64,000 nt of DNA from Rhodocyclaceae bacterium (GTDB taxonomy: Bacteria; Pseudomonadota; Gammaproteobacteria; Burkholderiales; Rhodocyclaceae). The DNA lies in NCBI GenBank assembly GCA_019455325.1, contig JACFMQ010000001.1, positions 1-64,000 of the forward strand, given 5' to 3'. The first letter of the stretch is position 1. Each line of letters starts with the position of its first letter. The notes under the pieces were generated by a model. That model searched no databases. It had not been told where the DNA came from and saw only the letters and a list, made by a program, of their open reading frames with translations. This document shows, piece after piece, positions 45,202 through 56,097 of this stretch. The position numbers and the translations under genes were made by a program.

Positions 45202-48200
45202 TCAGAGCAGGCTGTACTGCCGCTGCGTGGCGCGCGCCCGGCCGTCCTCGGCGCGCAGCAGCGCCGACGCGATGGCATCCAGGAAAGGCGAGGGCGGCAG
45301 CGCGCGGCGCTGGCCGCGCCAGGCGCGTTCGCGGGCGCGGCTGAGGAACAGCCGGTCCCTGGCGCGGGTCAGGGCGACGTAGAACAGGCGGCGCTCCTCG
45401 TCCGCCGTGCCGTCGTCGTCGTCGGTATCGGCCGCGCCCCACGACAGGGGCGTCAGCCCGTCCTCGACGCCGATCACGAACACCACCGGGAATTCCAGCC
45501 CCTTGGCGGCATGCATGGTGAGCAGCGACACGCGGTCGGCGCGCGCGTCCCAGAAATCGGCCTCGGTGCACAGCGCAATCCGCTCGCGCAACTGCGCTTC
45601 GTCGCCGTCGGCGAGCGCGGCGAGCCAGCGGTGGGCTTCGGCCAGCGCGGCCTGGCCGGCGGCGTCCTGCGCCGGCCGCAGCCGGTCGGCGGCGGCGGCG
45701 AGGCGGGCGGGCAGGGGGGCGGCCGCTGCCTCGGCATCCTGCTGCGCCAGAGCGTCGAGCAGGGCATCGACCAGCGGCTGGCCGGCGATGGGCGCGGGCG
45801 AGCTTTTTCCGTGCGGAATGCCGGCGCGGTCGAGGGCTTCGCGCAGGACCGCGGCCTGCGCGTCCGTGCGGTAGAGCACGGCGAAGTCGGCGAAGCCGAG
45901 CGGCCGCTCCGCATTCTTGCCGGCCGCGCCCTTGCGGTTGGCGGCGAGCATGTCGTGGCCGCCGAGCAGGCTTTCGATGGTGGCGGCGACGAAATCCACC
46001 TCCGCCCGTTCGTCGGCGGCGACGTGCAGCGTCAGGGGATCGAGCAGCGGCCGGGTGGCGTCGTCCGGCGTGCCGCTGCCGATGACCTGCGCGGCGGCGC
46101 CGACGATGCTGCCGGTCGAGCGGTAGTTGCGGCCGAGGCGCAGCGTGCGGGCGCCGGAGAAATCCTCGGCGAAGCGGGCGAACAGGGTGGCGTCGGCGCC
46201 GCGGAAGCCGTAGATCGCCTGGTTCGGGTCGCCGATCGCGCAGACGTCGGCGGCGGGCGGAGCGATGAGCTGTAGCAGCCGGTACTGGCGGGCGTCGAGG
46301 TCCTGGAACTCGTCGACGCAGATATGGCGGAAGCGCTGCCGCCAGCGCGCGGCGACGGCCGGGTCGTTTTCCAGTATCTCCACCGGCAGGCCGACCAGGT
46401 CGTCGAAATCCAGCCAGTGGCCGGCCTGGCCGAGCCGGCGGCAGGCGGCCAGCGCGGCAGCGGTCTCTTCGTCGGCGGGCACGGCGCCGGTGCGCTTGGC
46501 GAGCGAGACGGCCTTCAGCAGGCGCGCGGCGCGGGCCGTACCGACGCCGAGGTCGGCGGCGAGCAGGGCGGCGCGCTCGCGTTCGTCGGCGATGCGGAAA
46601 TCGGCCGGCAGGCCGGCGGCCGCGGCTTCGGCGTGCAGGAAGGCCAGCCCAAGGGAGTGGAAGGTGTGGATCGCGCATTCGCCGCTGCCTGCCGGCAGCA
46701 GCGCGGCGAGGCGTTCGCGCAGTTCCTCTGCAGCGCGGCGGGTGAAGGTGATGGCGAGGCAGCTTGCCGCCGGCTCGCCGCGTTCCAGGATCAGGTGCGC
46801 CAGGCGATGCGTGAGCATGCGCGTCTTGCCCGAGCCGGGGCCGGCGGCGACGATCAGCGGGCCGTCCGTGGCGGCGGCGCGGGCCTGGTCGGCGTTGAGC
46901 GCGGCGAGGATGCCGGCGTGGCCCGAGGGCGCGGGCGCCGGCAGCGGCAGCTCGGGCGCCGCCGGCGCGGCGGCCGCAGCGGCGACGGGCTTGCGGGCGC
47001 GGGGTTTGCGCGGGAGCGGCGCGTCGAAGAGCAGGTCGCCGCGGCTCAGGCGGTCCAGTTCGCCGTCCTCGAACAGGCGGATGACGCCGTATTCGCCGTC
47101 GTAGCCGGCCTGGCGGATGACGCGGCCGGCGCGCAGCCGCGTCACCGCTTCGCCGAGCAGCGGATGCACGCGGCGCACGTCGTCGACCGGCGTCTCGCCG
47201 AGGATCGTGAAATCCGGCCCGAGCGCCGCCGAGACGCGGTCGTAGGCGCGCGCCACGCCGAGCGAGGCGACGCCGCTGCCGAGGATCTCGGCGAGCATTT
47301 CGGGCAGCGGCACGAGGTGGGTCGCCGTGCCGGCGGTCGGCGGCGGCACGCCGACCGCGCGGTCGGCCAGCGCCTCGATGCGATGCGCGGTGCCGACCGT
47401 CACCGGCTTGCCGCAGGCCGGGCACAGCCCGCCGTGGGCGAGGGTCTCGGCCGGGTCCAGCCGCACGCCGCAGGCGCGGTGGCCGTCCAGGTGGTATTTG
47501 CCTTCCTCGGGGAAGAATTCGACGGTGCCGACGTAGCCGTCGCCGGTCTCCAGCGCGCGGCGCATGGCGAAAAAGTCCGGCGCGCAGGAAAAGCGCGTCG
47601 CCTCGCGGCCGAGCTTGGCCGGCGAATGCGCGTCGGAGTTCGAGATCAGGCGGAAGCGGTCGAGCGAGGAGATGCGCCAGTTCATCTCCGGATCGGACGA
47701 CAGGCCGGTTTCCACGGCGAACACGTGCTCGGCGAGGTCGCCGTAGCATTCCTGGATCGAGTCGAAGCCGGACTGCGAGCCGAGCGCGGCGAACCACGGC
47801 GTCCAGATGTGCGCCGGCACGAGGTAGGCGTGCGGCCCCGAGGCCAGCACCGTTTCGAGCAGGTCGCGCGAATCGAGGCCGAGAATCGGCCGGCCGTCGG
47901 AGGCGATGTTGCCGATCCGGCCGAGGCTCGCCGCCAGCCGGTCGACGGTGGCGAAGTCGGGGGCGTAGACCACGTGGTGAACCTTGCGCGTGCGCTCGCC
48001 CTTCTTGTAGATCGTCGAAATCTCGGTGGAGAGCATGAAGCGCACCGGCGTCCGGCAGTTCGGCGGCAGCGTCTTCCAGACCTCGGCCTCGATCTCCGGC
48101 CGCAGCGCGAAGAGGCCGCTGCCGTCGGCCACCAGCTTGTCCTTCATCTCGGCGAGCCAGGCCGGATGCACGCAGTCGCCGGTGGCGACGACGGCGATGC

Positions 48201-48300
48201 CCTTCCTCGCCGCCCACCAGGCCAGGTGTTCCAGATCCAGGTCGCGGCTGGTGGCGCGGGAGTACTTGGAATGGACGTGCAGGTCGGCGTGGAATGCCAT
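45202..48300 (-). CDS. PHP-domain protein fused to a UvrD/Rep-type superfamily 1 helicase
   Basis: This 1032-residue protein has two parts. Residues 1 to about 400 form a PHP-type metallohydrolase (ADLHVHSKYSRATS at the start; later AHIWTPWF and LISNSDAHSP), with a CPAC zinc pair near residue 294. After an Ala/Pro linker at ~440-470 comes an SF1 helicase: LNADQARAA, Walker A AGPGSGKTRML, CLAITFTRRAAEEL, HICVDEFQDLD, AIGDPNQAIYGFRG, and TMHAAKGLEFPVVFV with YVALTRAR near the end. The fusion suggests coupled strand unwinding and phosphoester hydrolysis on DNA. The substrate is unknown. The gene stands alone between unrelated neighbours. Confidence 0.88.
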   Translation of the reverse strand: MAFHADLHVHSKYSRATSRDLDLEHLAWWAARKGIAVVATGDCVHPAWLAEMKDKLVADGSGLFALRPEIEAEVWKTLPPNCRTPVRFMLSTEISTIYKKGERTRKVHHVVYAPDFATVDRLAASLGRIGNIASDGRPILGLDSRDLLETVLASGPHAYLVPAHIWTPWFAALGSQSGFDSIQECYGDLAEHVFAVETGLSSDPEMNWRISSLDRFRLISNSDAHSPAKLGREATRFSCAPDFFAMRRALETGDGYVGTVEFFPEEGKYHLDGHRACGVRLDPAETLAHGGLCPACGKPVTVGTAHRIEALADRAVGVPPPTAGTATHLVPLPEMLAEILGSGVASLGVARAYDRVSAALGPDFTILGETPVDDVRRVHPLLGEAVTRLRAGRVIRQAGYDGEYGVIRLFEDGELDRLSRGDLLFDAPLPRKPRARKPVAAAAAAPAAPELPLPAPAPSGHAGILAALNADQARAAATDGPLIVAAGPGSGKTRMLTHRLAHLILERGEPAASCLAITFTRRAAEELRERLAALLPAGSGECAIHTFHSLGLAFLHAEAAAAGLPADFRIADERERAALLAADLGVGTARAARLLKAVSLAKRTGAVPADEETAAALAACRRLGQAGHWLDFDDLVGLPVEILENDPAVAARWRQRFRHICVDEFQDLDARQYRLLQLIAPPAADVCAIGDPNQAIYGFRGADATLFARFAEDFSGARTLRLGRNYRSTGSIVGAAAQVIGSGTPDDATRPLLDPLTLHVAADERAEVDFVAATIESLLGGHDMLAANRKGAAGKNAERPLGFADFAVLYRTDAQAAVLREALDRAGIPHGKSSPAPIAGQPLVDALLDALAQQDAEAAAAPLPARLAAAADRLRPAQDAAGQAALAEAHRWLAALADGDEAQLRERIALCTEADFWDARADRVSLLTMHAAKGLEFPVVFVIGVEDGLTPLSWGAADTDDDDGTADEERRLFYVALTRARDRLFLSRARERAWRGQRRALPPSPFLDAIASALLRAEDGRARATQRQYSLL

Positions 48301-48408
48301 GCGCGGCGGGCCTCGTGGTTCGTTCCTGTGGATTATAGCCGGCGGGTCGCGCCTGCCCCGGCTGCGCGGTCGTGCGTCCCGCGCCCGCCGCCGGCAATAG
48401 GCGGTACC

Positions 48409-48693
48409 ATGAAAAAAGATTGCGGCTTTCCCGCGACCGGACGCGACCCTCCGCCCATGAAAATCTCCCGACTCTTCCAGCCCCGCAACCCGCAGTTCTG
48501 GCTGCTGATCGTCCTCAACGCGCTGTCGACGGCGATCTCGTTCATCCTGCGCGCCTACGAACTGCCGCTGCCGGTCGCGCTGGTGCTGGCCGGGTTCGCC
48601 GTGGTCAACGCCGTCCTCGGCCTGCGCATCGCCTGGCGGCTGATGTCCGAGCCGCCGGTCGATCAGATTTTCTCGAACGAAAACTGCCGGTAA
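48409..48693 (+). CDS. Small two-helix membrane protein of unknown function
   Basis: From ATG 48409 the product is 94 residues; an internal ATG at 48457 (KISRLFQPRNPQFWLL) gives 78 residues and may be the real start. Two hydrophobic segments (FWLLIVLNALSTAISFIL and ALVLAGFAVVNAVLGLRI) are joined by a short loop, with a soluble acidic tail. It is 73 bp ahead of the Tim44-domain gene on the same strand, so the two may be co-expressed. I do not recognise a family. Confidence 0.6.
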   Translation: MKKDCGFPATGRDPPPMKISRLFQPRNPQFWLLIVLNALSTAISFILRAYELPLPVALVLAGFAVVNAVLGLRIAWRLMSEPPVDQIFSNENCR

Positions 48694-48766
48694 TTCTGTT
48701 TTTATATTGCGCTGTAAGCCGCTATGCTCGCGGGCGCAGCATCACCATTCCATAGGAGACCACATC

Positions 48767-49654
48767 ATGAAGACATTCTCGCTCGTGGCCGCGATCTTCG
48801 CGCTGGGCCTGGCCTTTACGGCCGGCGACGCGGAAGCGGCGAAGCGTCTGGGCGGCGGCAAGTCCTTCGGCATGCAGCGCCAGGCGACCACGCCGCCGCC
48901 GGCGAAATCGCCGGCCGCCGCGCCGGCGCCGACCCAGAACGCCGCCGGCGCTGCCGCGCAGCCCAAGCGTTCGTGGATGGGGCCGGTCGCCGGTCTCGCC
49001 GCCGGCCTCGGCCTGGCGGCGCTCGCTTCGCACCTCGGCTTCGGCGAAGAACTCGCCTCGATGCTGATGATCGGCCTCCTGGTCATGGCCGTGATGGTCG
49101 TCGTCGGCCTGATCATGCGCAAGCGGGCGGCTGCCCAGCAGCCGGCCATGGCCGGCGCCACGCGCTACTCGGCGAACGCCGGCGGCCAGTCGGCCAACCG
49201 CGGCTACGACGTTTCGCTGCCGGCCTCCGGCGCGGCGCCCGCTGCGGTTGCGGCTGCGGCCGCGACGGGCGGCGGCAACATTCCCGCCGACTTCGACGTG
49301 CCCGCCTTCGTGCGCAACGCCAAGGTGCACTTCATCCGCCTGCAGGCCGCCAACGACGCCGGCAACCTGGACGACATCCGCGAGTTCACGACGCCGGAGA
49401 TGTTCGCCGAACTGAAGATGGACATCTCCGAGCGCGCCGGCGAGGCGCAGGAGACCGACGTCGTCAGCATCGAGGCGGACGTCATCGACGTCGCCGAGGA
49501 AGCGAACCGCTACGTCGTCAGCGTCCGCTTCACCGGCCTCGTCCGCGAGGGCGCGAACGCCGCCGCCGAGCCGGTCGACGAGATCTGGCACCTGGCCAAG
49601 CCGCGTGACGGCAAGGGCGGCTGGCTGCTCGCCGGCATCCAGCAGACCCAGTAA
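48767..49654 (+). CDS. Tim44-like domain protein, membrane associated
   Basis: This 295-residue protein has a signal peptide (VAAIFALGLAFTAGDAEA). A Pro/Ala-rich stretch follows, then a Gly-rich membrane segment (GLAAGLGLAALASHLGFG), a second hydrophobic helix (LMIGLLVMAVMVVVGLIM) and a C-terminal Tim44-like alpha/beta domain (about 190-290; NAKVHFIRLQAANDAGNLDD, FTTPEMFAELKMDI). Bacterial members are of unclear function. The N-terminal KRLGGGKSFGMQRQ resembles many betaproteobacterial homologues. It is followed by an intrinsic terminator. Confidence 0.82.
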   Translation: MKTFSLVAAIFALGLAFTAGDAEAAKRLGGGKSFGMQRQATTPPPAKSPAAAPAPTQNAAGAAAQPKRSWMGPVAGLAAGLGLAALASHLGFGEELASMLMIGLLVMAVMVVVGLIMRKRAAAQQPAMAGATRYSANAGGQSANRGYDVSLPASGAAPAAVAAAAATGGGNIPADFDVPAFVRNAKVHFIRLQAANDAGNLDDIREFTTPEMFAELKMDISERAGEAQETDVVSIEADVIDVAEEANRYVVSVRFTGLVREGANAAAEPVDEIWHLAKPRDGKGGWLLAGIQQTQ

Positions 49655-49664
49655 TCCACTGTAC

Positions 49665-49695
49665 AACGCCCGGGGCCGCGCCCCGGGCGTTTTTC
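49665..49695 (+). terminator. Intrinsic terminator after the Tim44-domain gene
   Basis: Ten-base arms (ACGCCCGGGG at 49666-49675; CCCCGGGCGT at 49681-49690) with a 5-base loop are followed by a T run. It lies between convergent genes. Confidence 0.9.
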
Positions 49696-49706
49696 TTTCC
49701 GACCCG

Positions 49707-51083
49707 TCAGATCATCTCCTCCGGCCGCACCCAGCGGTCGAAATCCTCTTCCGTCACGTAACCCGAGTCCAGCGCCGCCGCGCGCAGCGTCAGGCCCTCG
49801 CGGTGCGCGCGCTTGGCGATCGCCGCCGCCCGGTCGTAGCCGATGTGCGGGTTGAGCGCCGTCACCAGCATCAGCGAACGTTCCAATAGTTCGGCGATAC
49901 GCTGCCGGTCGGCGACGATGCCGCGCGCGCAGTGCGTCTCGAAGCTGTCCATGCCGTCGGCGAGCAGCCGCGCGCTGTGCAGGAAGTTGCGCACGATCAG
50001 CGGCTTGTAGACGTTCAGCTCGAAGTTGCCGGAGGCGCCGCCGAGGGTCAGCGCGACGTCGTTGCCGATCACCTGACAGCAGAGCATGGTCAGCGCCTCG
50101 CACTGCGTCGGGTTCACCTTGCCCGGCATGATCGAGCTGCCCGGCTCGTTCTCCGGCAGGCGCAGCTCGCCCAGGCCGCAGCGCGGGCCGGAGGCGAGCC
50201 AGCGGACGTCGTTGGCGATCTTCGTCAGCGCCGCGGCCAGCGTCTTCAGCGCGCCGTGCGCCGCGACCATGGCGTCGTGGCCGGCGAGCGCGGCGAAGCG
50301 GTTGGCCGCCGGCACGAAGGGCTGGCCGCAGGCATCCGCCAGCGCCGCGGCGACGCGCTCGCCGAACTGCGGATGGGCGTTGAGGCCGGTGCCGACGGCG
50401 GTGCCGCCGATGGCCAGCTCGTGCAGTGCCGGCAGCGCGGCCTCGATCGCCCGGCCGGCGTGGTCGAGCTGCGCCACCCAGCCGGAGATTTCCTGGCCGA
50501 GCGTCAGCGGCGTCGCGTCCTGCAGGTGCGTGCGCCCGATCTTGACGATGTCGGCGAAGGCCGCCGATTTTTCCGCCAGCGTGTCGCGCAGGCGGGCCAG
50601 CGCGGGCAGCACGTCGCCGCGGAGCGCGGTCGCCGCGGCGACGTGCATGGCCGTCGGGAACACGTCGTTCGAGGACTGCCCCTGGTTCACGTGGTCGTTC
50701 GGGTGTACGCGCCGGCCGCCGCCGAGCAGCGCCGTGGCGCGGCTGGCGAGCACTTCGTTCATGTTCATGTTGGTCTGTGTGCCGGAGCCGGTCTGCCAGA
50801 CCGACAGCGGGAAGGCGTCGGCGTGCCCGCCGGCGAGCACCTCGTCGGCAGCGGCGACGATGGCCGCGGCGATGTCCGCGTCGAGCCGGCCGAGCGCGGC
50901 GTTGGCCTCGGCGGCGGCGCGCTTCACCTGCGCCAGCGCGTGCAGCAGCGGCGCCGGCATCCTTTCGTCGGAAATGCGGAAGTAGTGCAGCGAACGCTGC
51001 GTCTGCGCGCCCCAGAGGGCGTCGACCGGCACCTCGACCGGGCCGAGGGCGTCGTGTTCGGTGCGCGTGGGCTGGGTTGCCAT
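49707..51083 (-). CDS. fumC: Class II fumarate hydratase
   Basis: This 458-residue enzyme has the signature [15 protein letters not shown] near residue 317. The N-terminal [18 protein letters not shown], the [14 protein letters not shown] substrate loop and [19 protein letters not shown] are all intact. It interconverts fumarate and malate in the TCA cycle without an iron-sulfur cluster and is therefore oxygen-stable. It stands alone, convergent to the Tim44 gene and divergent from the SulP gene. Confidence 0.97.
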   Translation of the reverse strand: MATQPTRTEHDALGPVEVPVDALWGAQTQRSLHYFRISDERMPAPLLHALAQVKRAAAEANAALGRLDADIAAAIVAAADEVLAGGHADAFPLSVWQTGSGTQTNMNMNEVLASRATALLGGGRRVHPNDHVNQGQSSNDVFPTAMHVAAATALRGDVLPALARLRDTLAEKSAAFADIVKIGRTHLQDATPLTLGQEISGWVAQLDHAGRAIEAALPALHELAIGGTAVGTGLNAHPQFGERVAAALADACGQPFVPAANRFAALAGHDAMVAAHGALKTLAAALTKIANDVRWLASGPRCGLGELRLPENEPGSSIMPGKVNPTQCEALTMLCCQVIGNDVALTLGGASGNFELNVYKPLIVRNFLHSARLLADGMDSFETHCARGIVADRQRIAELLERSLMLVTALNPHIGYDRAAAIAKRAHREGLTLRAAALDSGYVTEEDFDRWVRPEEMI

Positions 51084-51200
51084 GGCGGTCTCCTTGCGTT
51101 GGTTCGGCGGTTTCCCGATTGGAGCAGAAAAGCCGCCGATACGTTGCAGGCGAATGCCGGGCGGGCCGCGATCCGGCCAAAAATTATCAGTTGATTAACA

Positions 51201-51228
51201 TTGACAGCACACATGAAGGGAATAGAAT
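51201..51228 (+). promoter_or_regulatory. Sigma-70-type promoter of the SulP transporter gene
   Basis: A perfect TTGACA (51201-51206), a 16-bp spacer and TAGAAT (51223-51228) lie about 20 bp ahead of the start codon, so the leader would be very short. Confidence 0.7.
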
Positions 51229-51249
51229 GCGCCTCTCGACCCGGCCATC

Positions 51250-52941
51250 ATGAACTTCCTCTTCCGCCCCAAGCTCCTCGACTGCCTTCCCGGCTACAAC
51301 CGCGCGCAATTCGGCAAGGACCTCGCCGCCGGCATCACCGTCGGCGTGCTGGCGCTGCCCCTGGCCATGGCCTTCGCCATCGCCAGCGGCTGTTCGCCGA
51401 CCGCCGGCATCTGGACGGCGATCGTCGCCGGCTTCCTGACCGCCGCCTTCGGCGGCTCGCGCGTGCAGATCGGCGGGCCGACCGGCGCCTTCATTCCCAT
51501 CGTCTACGGCATCGTCGCCGCGCACGGCTTCGTGAACCTGCTCGGCGCCACCATGCTCGCCGGTGCCTTCCTGCTGGCCATGGGCTTCGCGCGCATGGGG
51601 CAGTTGATCCGCTTCATCCCGGTGACGGTGGTGATCGGCTTCACCAACGGCATCGCCGTGGTCATCTTCATGGCGCAGATCAAGGATTTCTTCGGCCTGC
51701 AGATCGACTCGCTGCCGGCCGAGTTCTTCGCCCGCATCAAGACGCTGGCGGCGCACGCCCACACCGTCGACCTGCCGACGCTCGGGCTGGCCGTCGCCTC
51801 GCTGCTCTTCCTGCTCTTCTACAACCGCCTGGCGAAAATCTTCGCGCCGCTGCGCCGGGCGCCGGGGCCGCTCGCCGTGCTCGTCGCCGGCACGCTCGCC
51901 GCCTGGCTGTTCGAGCTGCCGGTGGAGACCATCGGCAGCCGCTTCAACGGCATCCCGCAGGAGCTGCCGGCCTTCGGCATCCCGGATCTGTCGATCCACG
52001 ACTTCGGCAAGCTGATCTCGCCGGCGATCACCATCGCGCTGCTCGGCGCCATCGAATCGCTGCTCTCGGCGCGCGTCGCCGACGGCCAGATCGACGACCG
52101 CCACGACCCGAACCAGGAGCTGATCGCGCAGGGCCTGTCGAACATCGCCGCGCCGCTCTTCGGCGGCTTCGCCGCCACCGGCGCCATCGCCCGCACCACC
52201 ACCAACGTCAAGACCGGCGGCCGCACGCCGGTCGCCGGCATGATCCACGCCGGCGTGCTGCTGGCCATCGTGCTGGTCGCTGCGCCGCTCGCCTCCTACG
52301 TACCGCTGGCGACGCTGTCGGCGATCGTCATGGTCGTCGCCATCAACATGGGCGAGTGGCACGAGTTCCTCGAACTGCGCCGCTACACCAACAACTACCG
52401 CATCATCCTGCTCGCCACCTTCTTCGTGACGGTGATCTTCGACCTCACCATCGCCGTCGAGCTGGGCATGGTGCTGGCGTGCCTGGCCTTCATCTACCGC
52501 ATGTCCGATCTGACCAAGATCGCTCGCCTGCCGCTCGACGAGGAGGCGATGGAGCCGTGCTTCCTGTACCCGGACGGCACCATGCGCGTCGCCGCCTGGC
52601 AGCTTTACGGCTCGCTCTTCTTCGGCGCGGTGAACAAGCTGGAGGAACTGCTCGACCCGGCCGCCGGCCATCCGGAGATCGTCATTCTCGACATGACGCG
52701 CCTGGTGCAGCTCGACACCACTGGCCTGGAAGGGCTGGAGAACCTGCTGCAGAAGCTGAAGAAGCGCAGTTGCACGCTGCTCGTCTGCGGCCTCAACGCG
52801 CAGCCCGGCTCGCTGTTGCGCCGCTCCGGCTTCCTCGGCCACCTCGACCCCGGCAACGTCTGCGCCGACCTCGATGCCGCGCTCGACCGCGCGCGCCGCC
52901 TGCTGCCGGACCTGATGGGCTGCGGCGAGGAAGATTACTGA
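51250..52941 (+). CDS. SulP-family anion transporter with STAS domain
   Basis: This 563-residue protein has the SulP transmembrane core of about 12-14 helices (residues 20-415). GVLALPLAMAFAIASGCSPT and GPTGAFIPIVYG are typical of the family, as is the DDRHDPNQELIAQGLSN loop. A C-terminal STAS domain (about 430-540, DMTRLVQLDTTGLEGLENLL) follows. Such proteins import sulfate, bicarbonate, succinate or related anions. There is no carbonic anhydrase or cys gene adjacent to point to the substrate, so this stays open. Confidence 0.9.
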   Translation: MNFLFRPKLLDCLPGYNRAQFGKDLAAGITVGVLALPLAMAFAIASGCSPTAGIWTAIVAGFLTAAFGGSRVQIGGPTGAFIPIVYGIVAAHGFVNLLGATMLAGAFLLAMGFARMGQLIRFIPVTVVIGFTNGIAVVIFMAQIKDFFGLQIDSLPAEFFARIKTLAAHAHTVDLPTLGLAVASLLFLLFYNRLAKIFAPLRRAPGPLAVLVAGTLAAWLFELPVETIGSRFNGIPQELPAFGIPDLSIHDFGKLISPAITIALLGAIESLLSARVADGQIDDRHDPNQELIAQGLSNIAAPLFGGFAATGAIARTTTNVKTGGRTPVAGMIHAGVLLAIVLVAAPLASYVPLATLSAIVMVVAINMGEWHEFLELRRYTNNYRIILLATFFVTVIFDLTIAVELGMVLACLAFIYRMSDLTKIARLPLDEEAMEPCFLYPDGTMRVAAWQLYGSLFFGAVNKLEELLDPAAGHPEIVILDMTRLVQLDTTGLEGLENLLQKLKKRSCTLLVCGLNAQPGSLLRRSGFLGHLDPGNVCADLDAALDRARRLLPDLMGCGEEDY

Positions 52942-53238
52942 AAATTCCGCTGGACATCGCCGCCGGGCCTGCGTAGAATCCGCCGCCTTGTGCATTGCAA
53001 CAATCGCATGCACGAAACGCGCATCGCGAACCTGAAGCAGCAACAACGACAAAGCCTTCCTGCCCCACTGGCGCCGCCGAGCAACAACGAGCGGAGCGCC
53101 GCACCGGCACAAAGCTTTCGTGCCGAAATCTCGATCCCCTGAGTTTTCACGCAATTTCGTGGGTTAGCGCTGCATTTCCAGCGCCCGTCGCCCGTCCTCC
53201 GGACCGGTCGCGCGCGCCCATTTTTGTGAAAGAAAACG
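52942..53238 (+). other. Long leader region of rhlE
   Basis: Between the SulP stop and rhlE lie 297 bp with a strong promoter at the start. This leaves an untranslated leader of about 250 nt. A possible 84-codon frame inside (from 52995) has a composition unlike genes here and I do not accept it. Confidence 0.5.
52951..52979 (+). promoter_or_regulatory. Sigma-70-type promoter of rhlE
   Basis: TGGACA (52951-52956), exactly 17 bp spacer, and TAGAAT (52974-52979): each hexamer matches consensus at five of six positions. It lies 10 bp after the SulP stop codon. Confidence 0.65.
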
Positions 53239-54891
<1,653 letters not shown>

Positions 54892-54919
54892 ACCGTCGGC
54901 GTCCGTTGCATTCCCGAGA

Positions 54920-54948
54920 AAGCCGCCGGCGTCGCCGGCGGCTTTTTT
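54920..54948 (+). terminator. Intrinsic terminator of rhlE
   Basis: Nine-base arms (GCCGCCGGC at 54922-54930; GCCGGCGGC at 54934-54942) with a 3-base loop are followed by six T residues. Confidence 0.9.
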
Positions 54949-54951
54949 CAT

Positions 54952-55122
54952 TTCGTCGGGCAGTCGGCGCTCGCAATCGTGGGGCTGATGGCGCACTACC
55001 AGATTAGCAGGCCGCTGTCGGTGCAGACCAACGTCCACAATCTAAACTACGAAGGCTCGTGGGGAACCTTCACCTACGGCGAGCCGCGCCGGGTTTCGGT
55101 CAGCATGAAGTACAGGTTCTGA
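54952..55122 (+). pseudogene. 3' remnant of a TonB-dependent receptor gene
   Basis: Directly after the rhlE terminator one plus-strand frame encodes the last ~56 residues of a TonB-dependent siderophore receptor: GLMAHYQISRPLSVQTNVHN, NYEGSWGTFTYGEPRRVSVS and the terminal MKYRF motif before TGA. No start, plug or main barrel is present, so this is the tail of a gene lost by deletion. It marks an old recombination point next to the toxin-antitoxin genes. Confidence 0.75.
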
Positions 55123-55260
55123 GCGCCTGTCGACCTGAGAGGCTCCCAGGGCCGGGCTGGGCGCAGCCCGACCAAGTCGTTCAAGAACGGTGCCAGCCAG
55201 GTGGTCCGCCTGCTGGCGGCTGCCGCTTGGCACCATGAACAGGCCAAGATCACCGCCGGA
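55123..55260. other. Unassigned sequence between receptor remnant and PIN toxin gene
   Basis: One plus-strand frame (about 55133-55272) continues open through SFKNGASQVVRLLAAAAWHH to a stop just inside the PIN gene, without a start codon. It may be a remnant of a gene that followed the receptor. No family recognised. Confidence 0.3.
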
Positions 55261-55683
55261 TTACTCGGATAGGAACTGCCCGATGGAGAGGATGCGCATG
55301 CCGCGATAGGGATCCATGCTCAGCAGATCCCTCTTGTCGCCGGAGACCAGCATGCTGGCATGGGCGTCCAGAGCCAGAGCGAGGAATTTGTTGTCCTTGG
55401 GGTCTGCGCAATCGTTGACGCAGGTGCCCACCTCAACGAGGCGGACAGCTTGCGCATACGTCTGAGCGTATTCCAGGCGCTCAAGCCTTGGCAGATAGCG
55501 GTCGAATTTGCTGCGTCCCAGCACATCCAGCAATTCATCCAGTGTCTGGTGAGATGCGACCACTTCAAATCTTTGCAGAGCGCGTACCAACGCCTGAGCG
55601 GCAGCCCCATCGGGGCGCAGGAAAGCACTGACGACGAGGTTGGTGTCCAGTACGACGACTTCAGGTCGGGGGGGCTTCGGCAT
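55261..55683 (-). CDS. PIN-domain toxin (putative endoribonuclease)
   Basis: This 140-residue protein has PIN-type acidic residues: VLDTNLVVSAF near the start, a mid-protein Glu (LDELLDVLGR), CADPKDNKFLALAL and LVSGDKRDLL. It matches the PIN toxins often listed with COG1569. It would cleave RNA when freed from its antitoxin. The gene overlaps the preceding antitoxin gene by 23 bp, the usual toxin-antitoxin layout. Confidence 0.85.
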   Translation of the reverse strand: MPKPPRPEVVVLDTNLVVSAFLRPDGAAAQALVRALQRFEVVASHQTLDELLDVLGRSKFDRYLPRLERLEYAQTYAQAVRLVEVGTCVNDCADPKDNKFLALALDAHASMLVSGDKRDLLSMDPYRGMRILSIGQFLSE

Positions 55684-55936
55684 CGTCGGCGATCAGGCGG
55701 TTGATGTCTTCCTGCGACAACTCCCGGGCCGCTGAGGTGGGCTGCGCCTGCTGCAGCATGCGGGCCAGTCGGCGGGCGGCCAACTCGCGCACGATTTCTT
55801 CCGCGTCGCCCGAGTCGGGAATCAGCAGGAAGGCGGGGCGGCCATGCCGGGTGATGCGCACCGCTTCGCCGGCCGCAACCATGTCGGCGACGGCGCCAAA
55901 GCTTTTTTGCACGTCACGGGAACTGATGGTCTTCAT
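55661..55936 (-). CDS. Phd/YefM-type antitoxin
   Basis: This 91-residue protein has the Phd/YefM N-terminal DNA-binding fold (TISSRDVQKSFGAVADMVAA, GEAVRITRHGRPAFLLIP). The C-terminal half is helical and Ala/Arg-rich, the usual toxin-binding part. The start at 55936 begins at the conserved MKTIS. It would neutralise the PIN protein encoded downstream and repress the pair by binding its promoter. Confidence 0.85.
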   Translation of the reverse strand: MKTISSRDVQKSFGAVADMVAAGEAVRITRHGRPAFLLIPDSGDAEEIVRELAARRLARMLQQAQPTSAARELSQEDINRLIADDAEAPPT

Positions 55937-55972
55937 GGGCTGCATCCTTCGGAATGTTTGCATGGAACATCC

Positions 55973-55994
55973 GTATTGTGCGTATTTTGTGTAT
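55973..55994 (-). promoter_or_regulatory. Three 9-bp-spaced GTAT repeats, likely antitoxin operator
   Basis: On the plus strand GTAT occurs at 55973, 55982 and 55991, exactly nine bases apart within an AT-rich patch 37-58 bp upstream of the antitoxin start. Evenly phased repeats at a toxin-antitoxin promoter suggest cooperative autorepression. Confidence 0.5.
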
Positions 55995-56097
55995 CTTGGG
56001 CAACCCTCTATCAAGGAAGCGCCGAGGCTGGCGCCATCCTGGCCGCAGGCCCCCCCTGTCCCTGTCTGCGCATCGCCGCCGCCGTGCCGGGCGGCGC

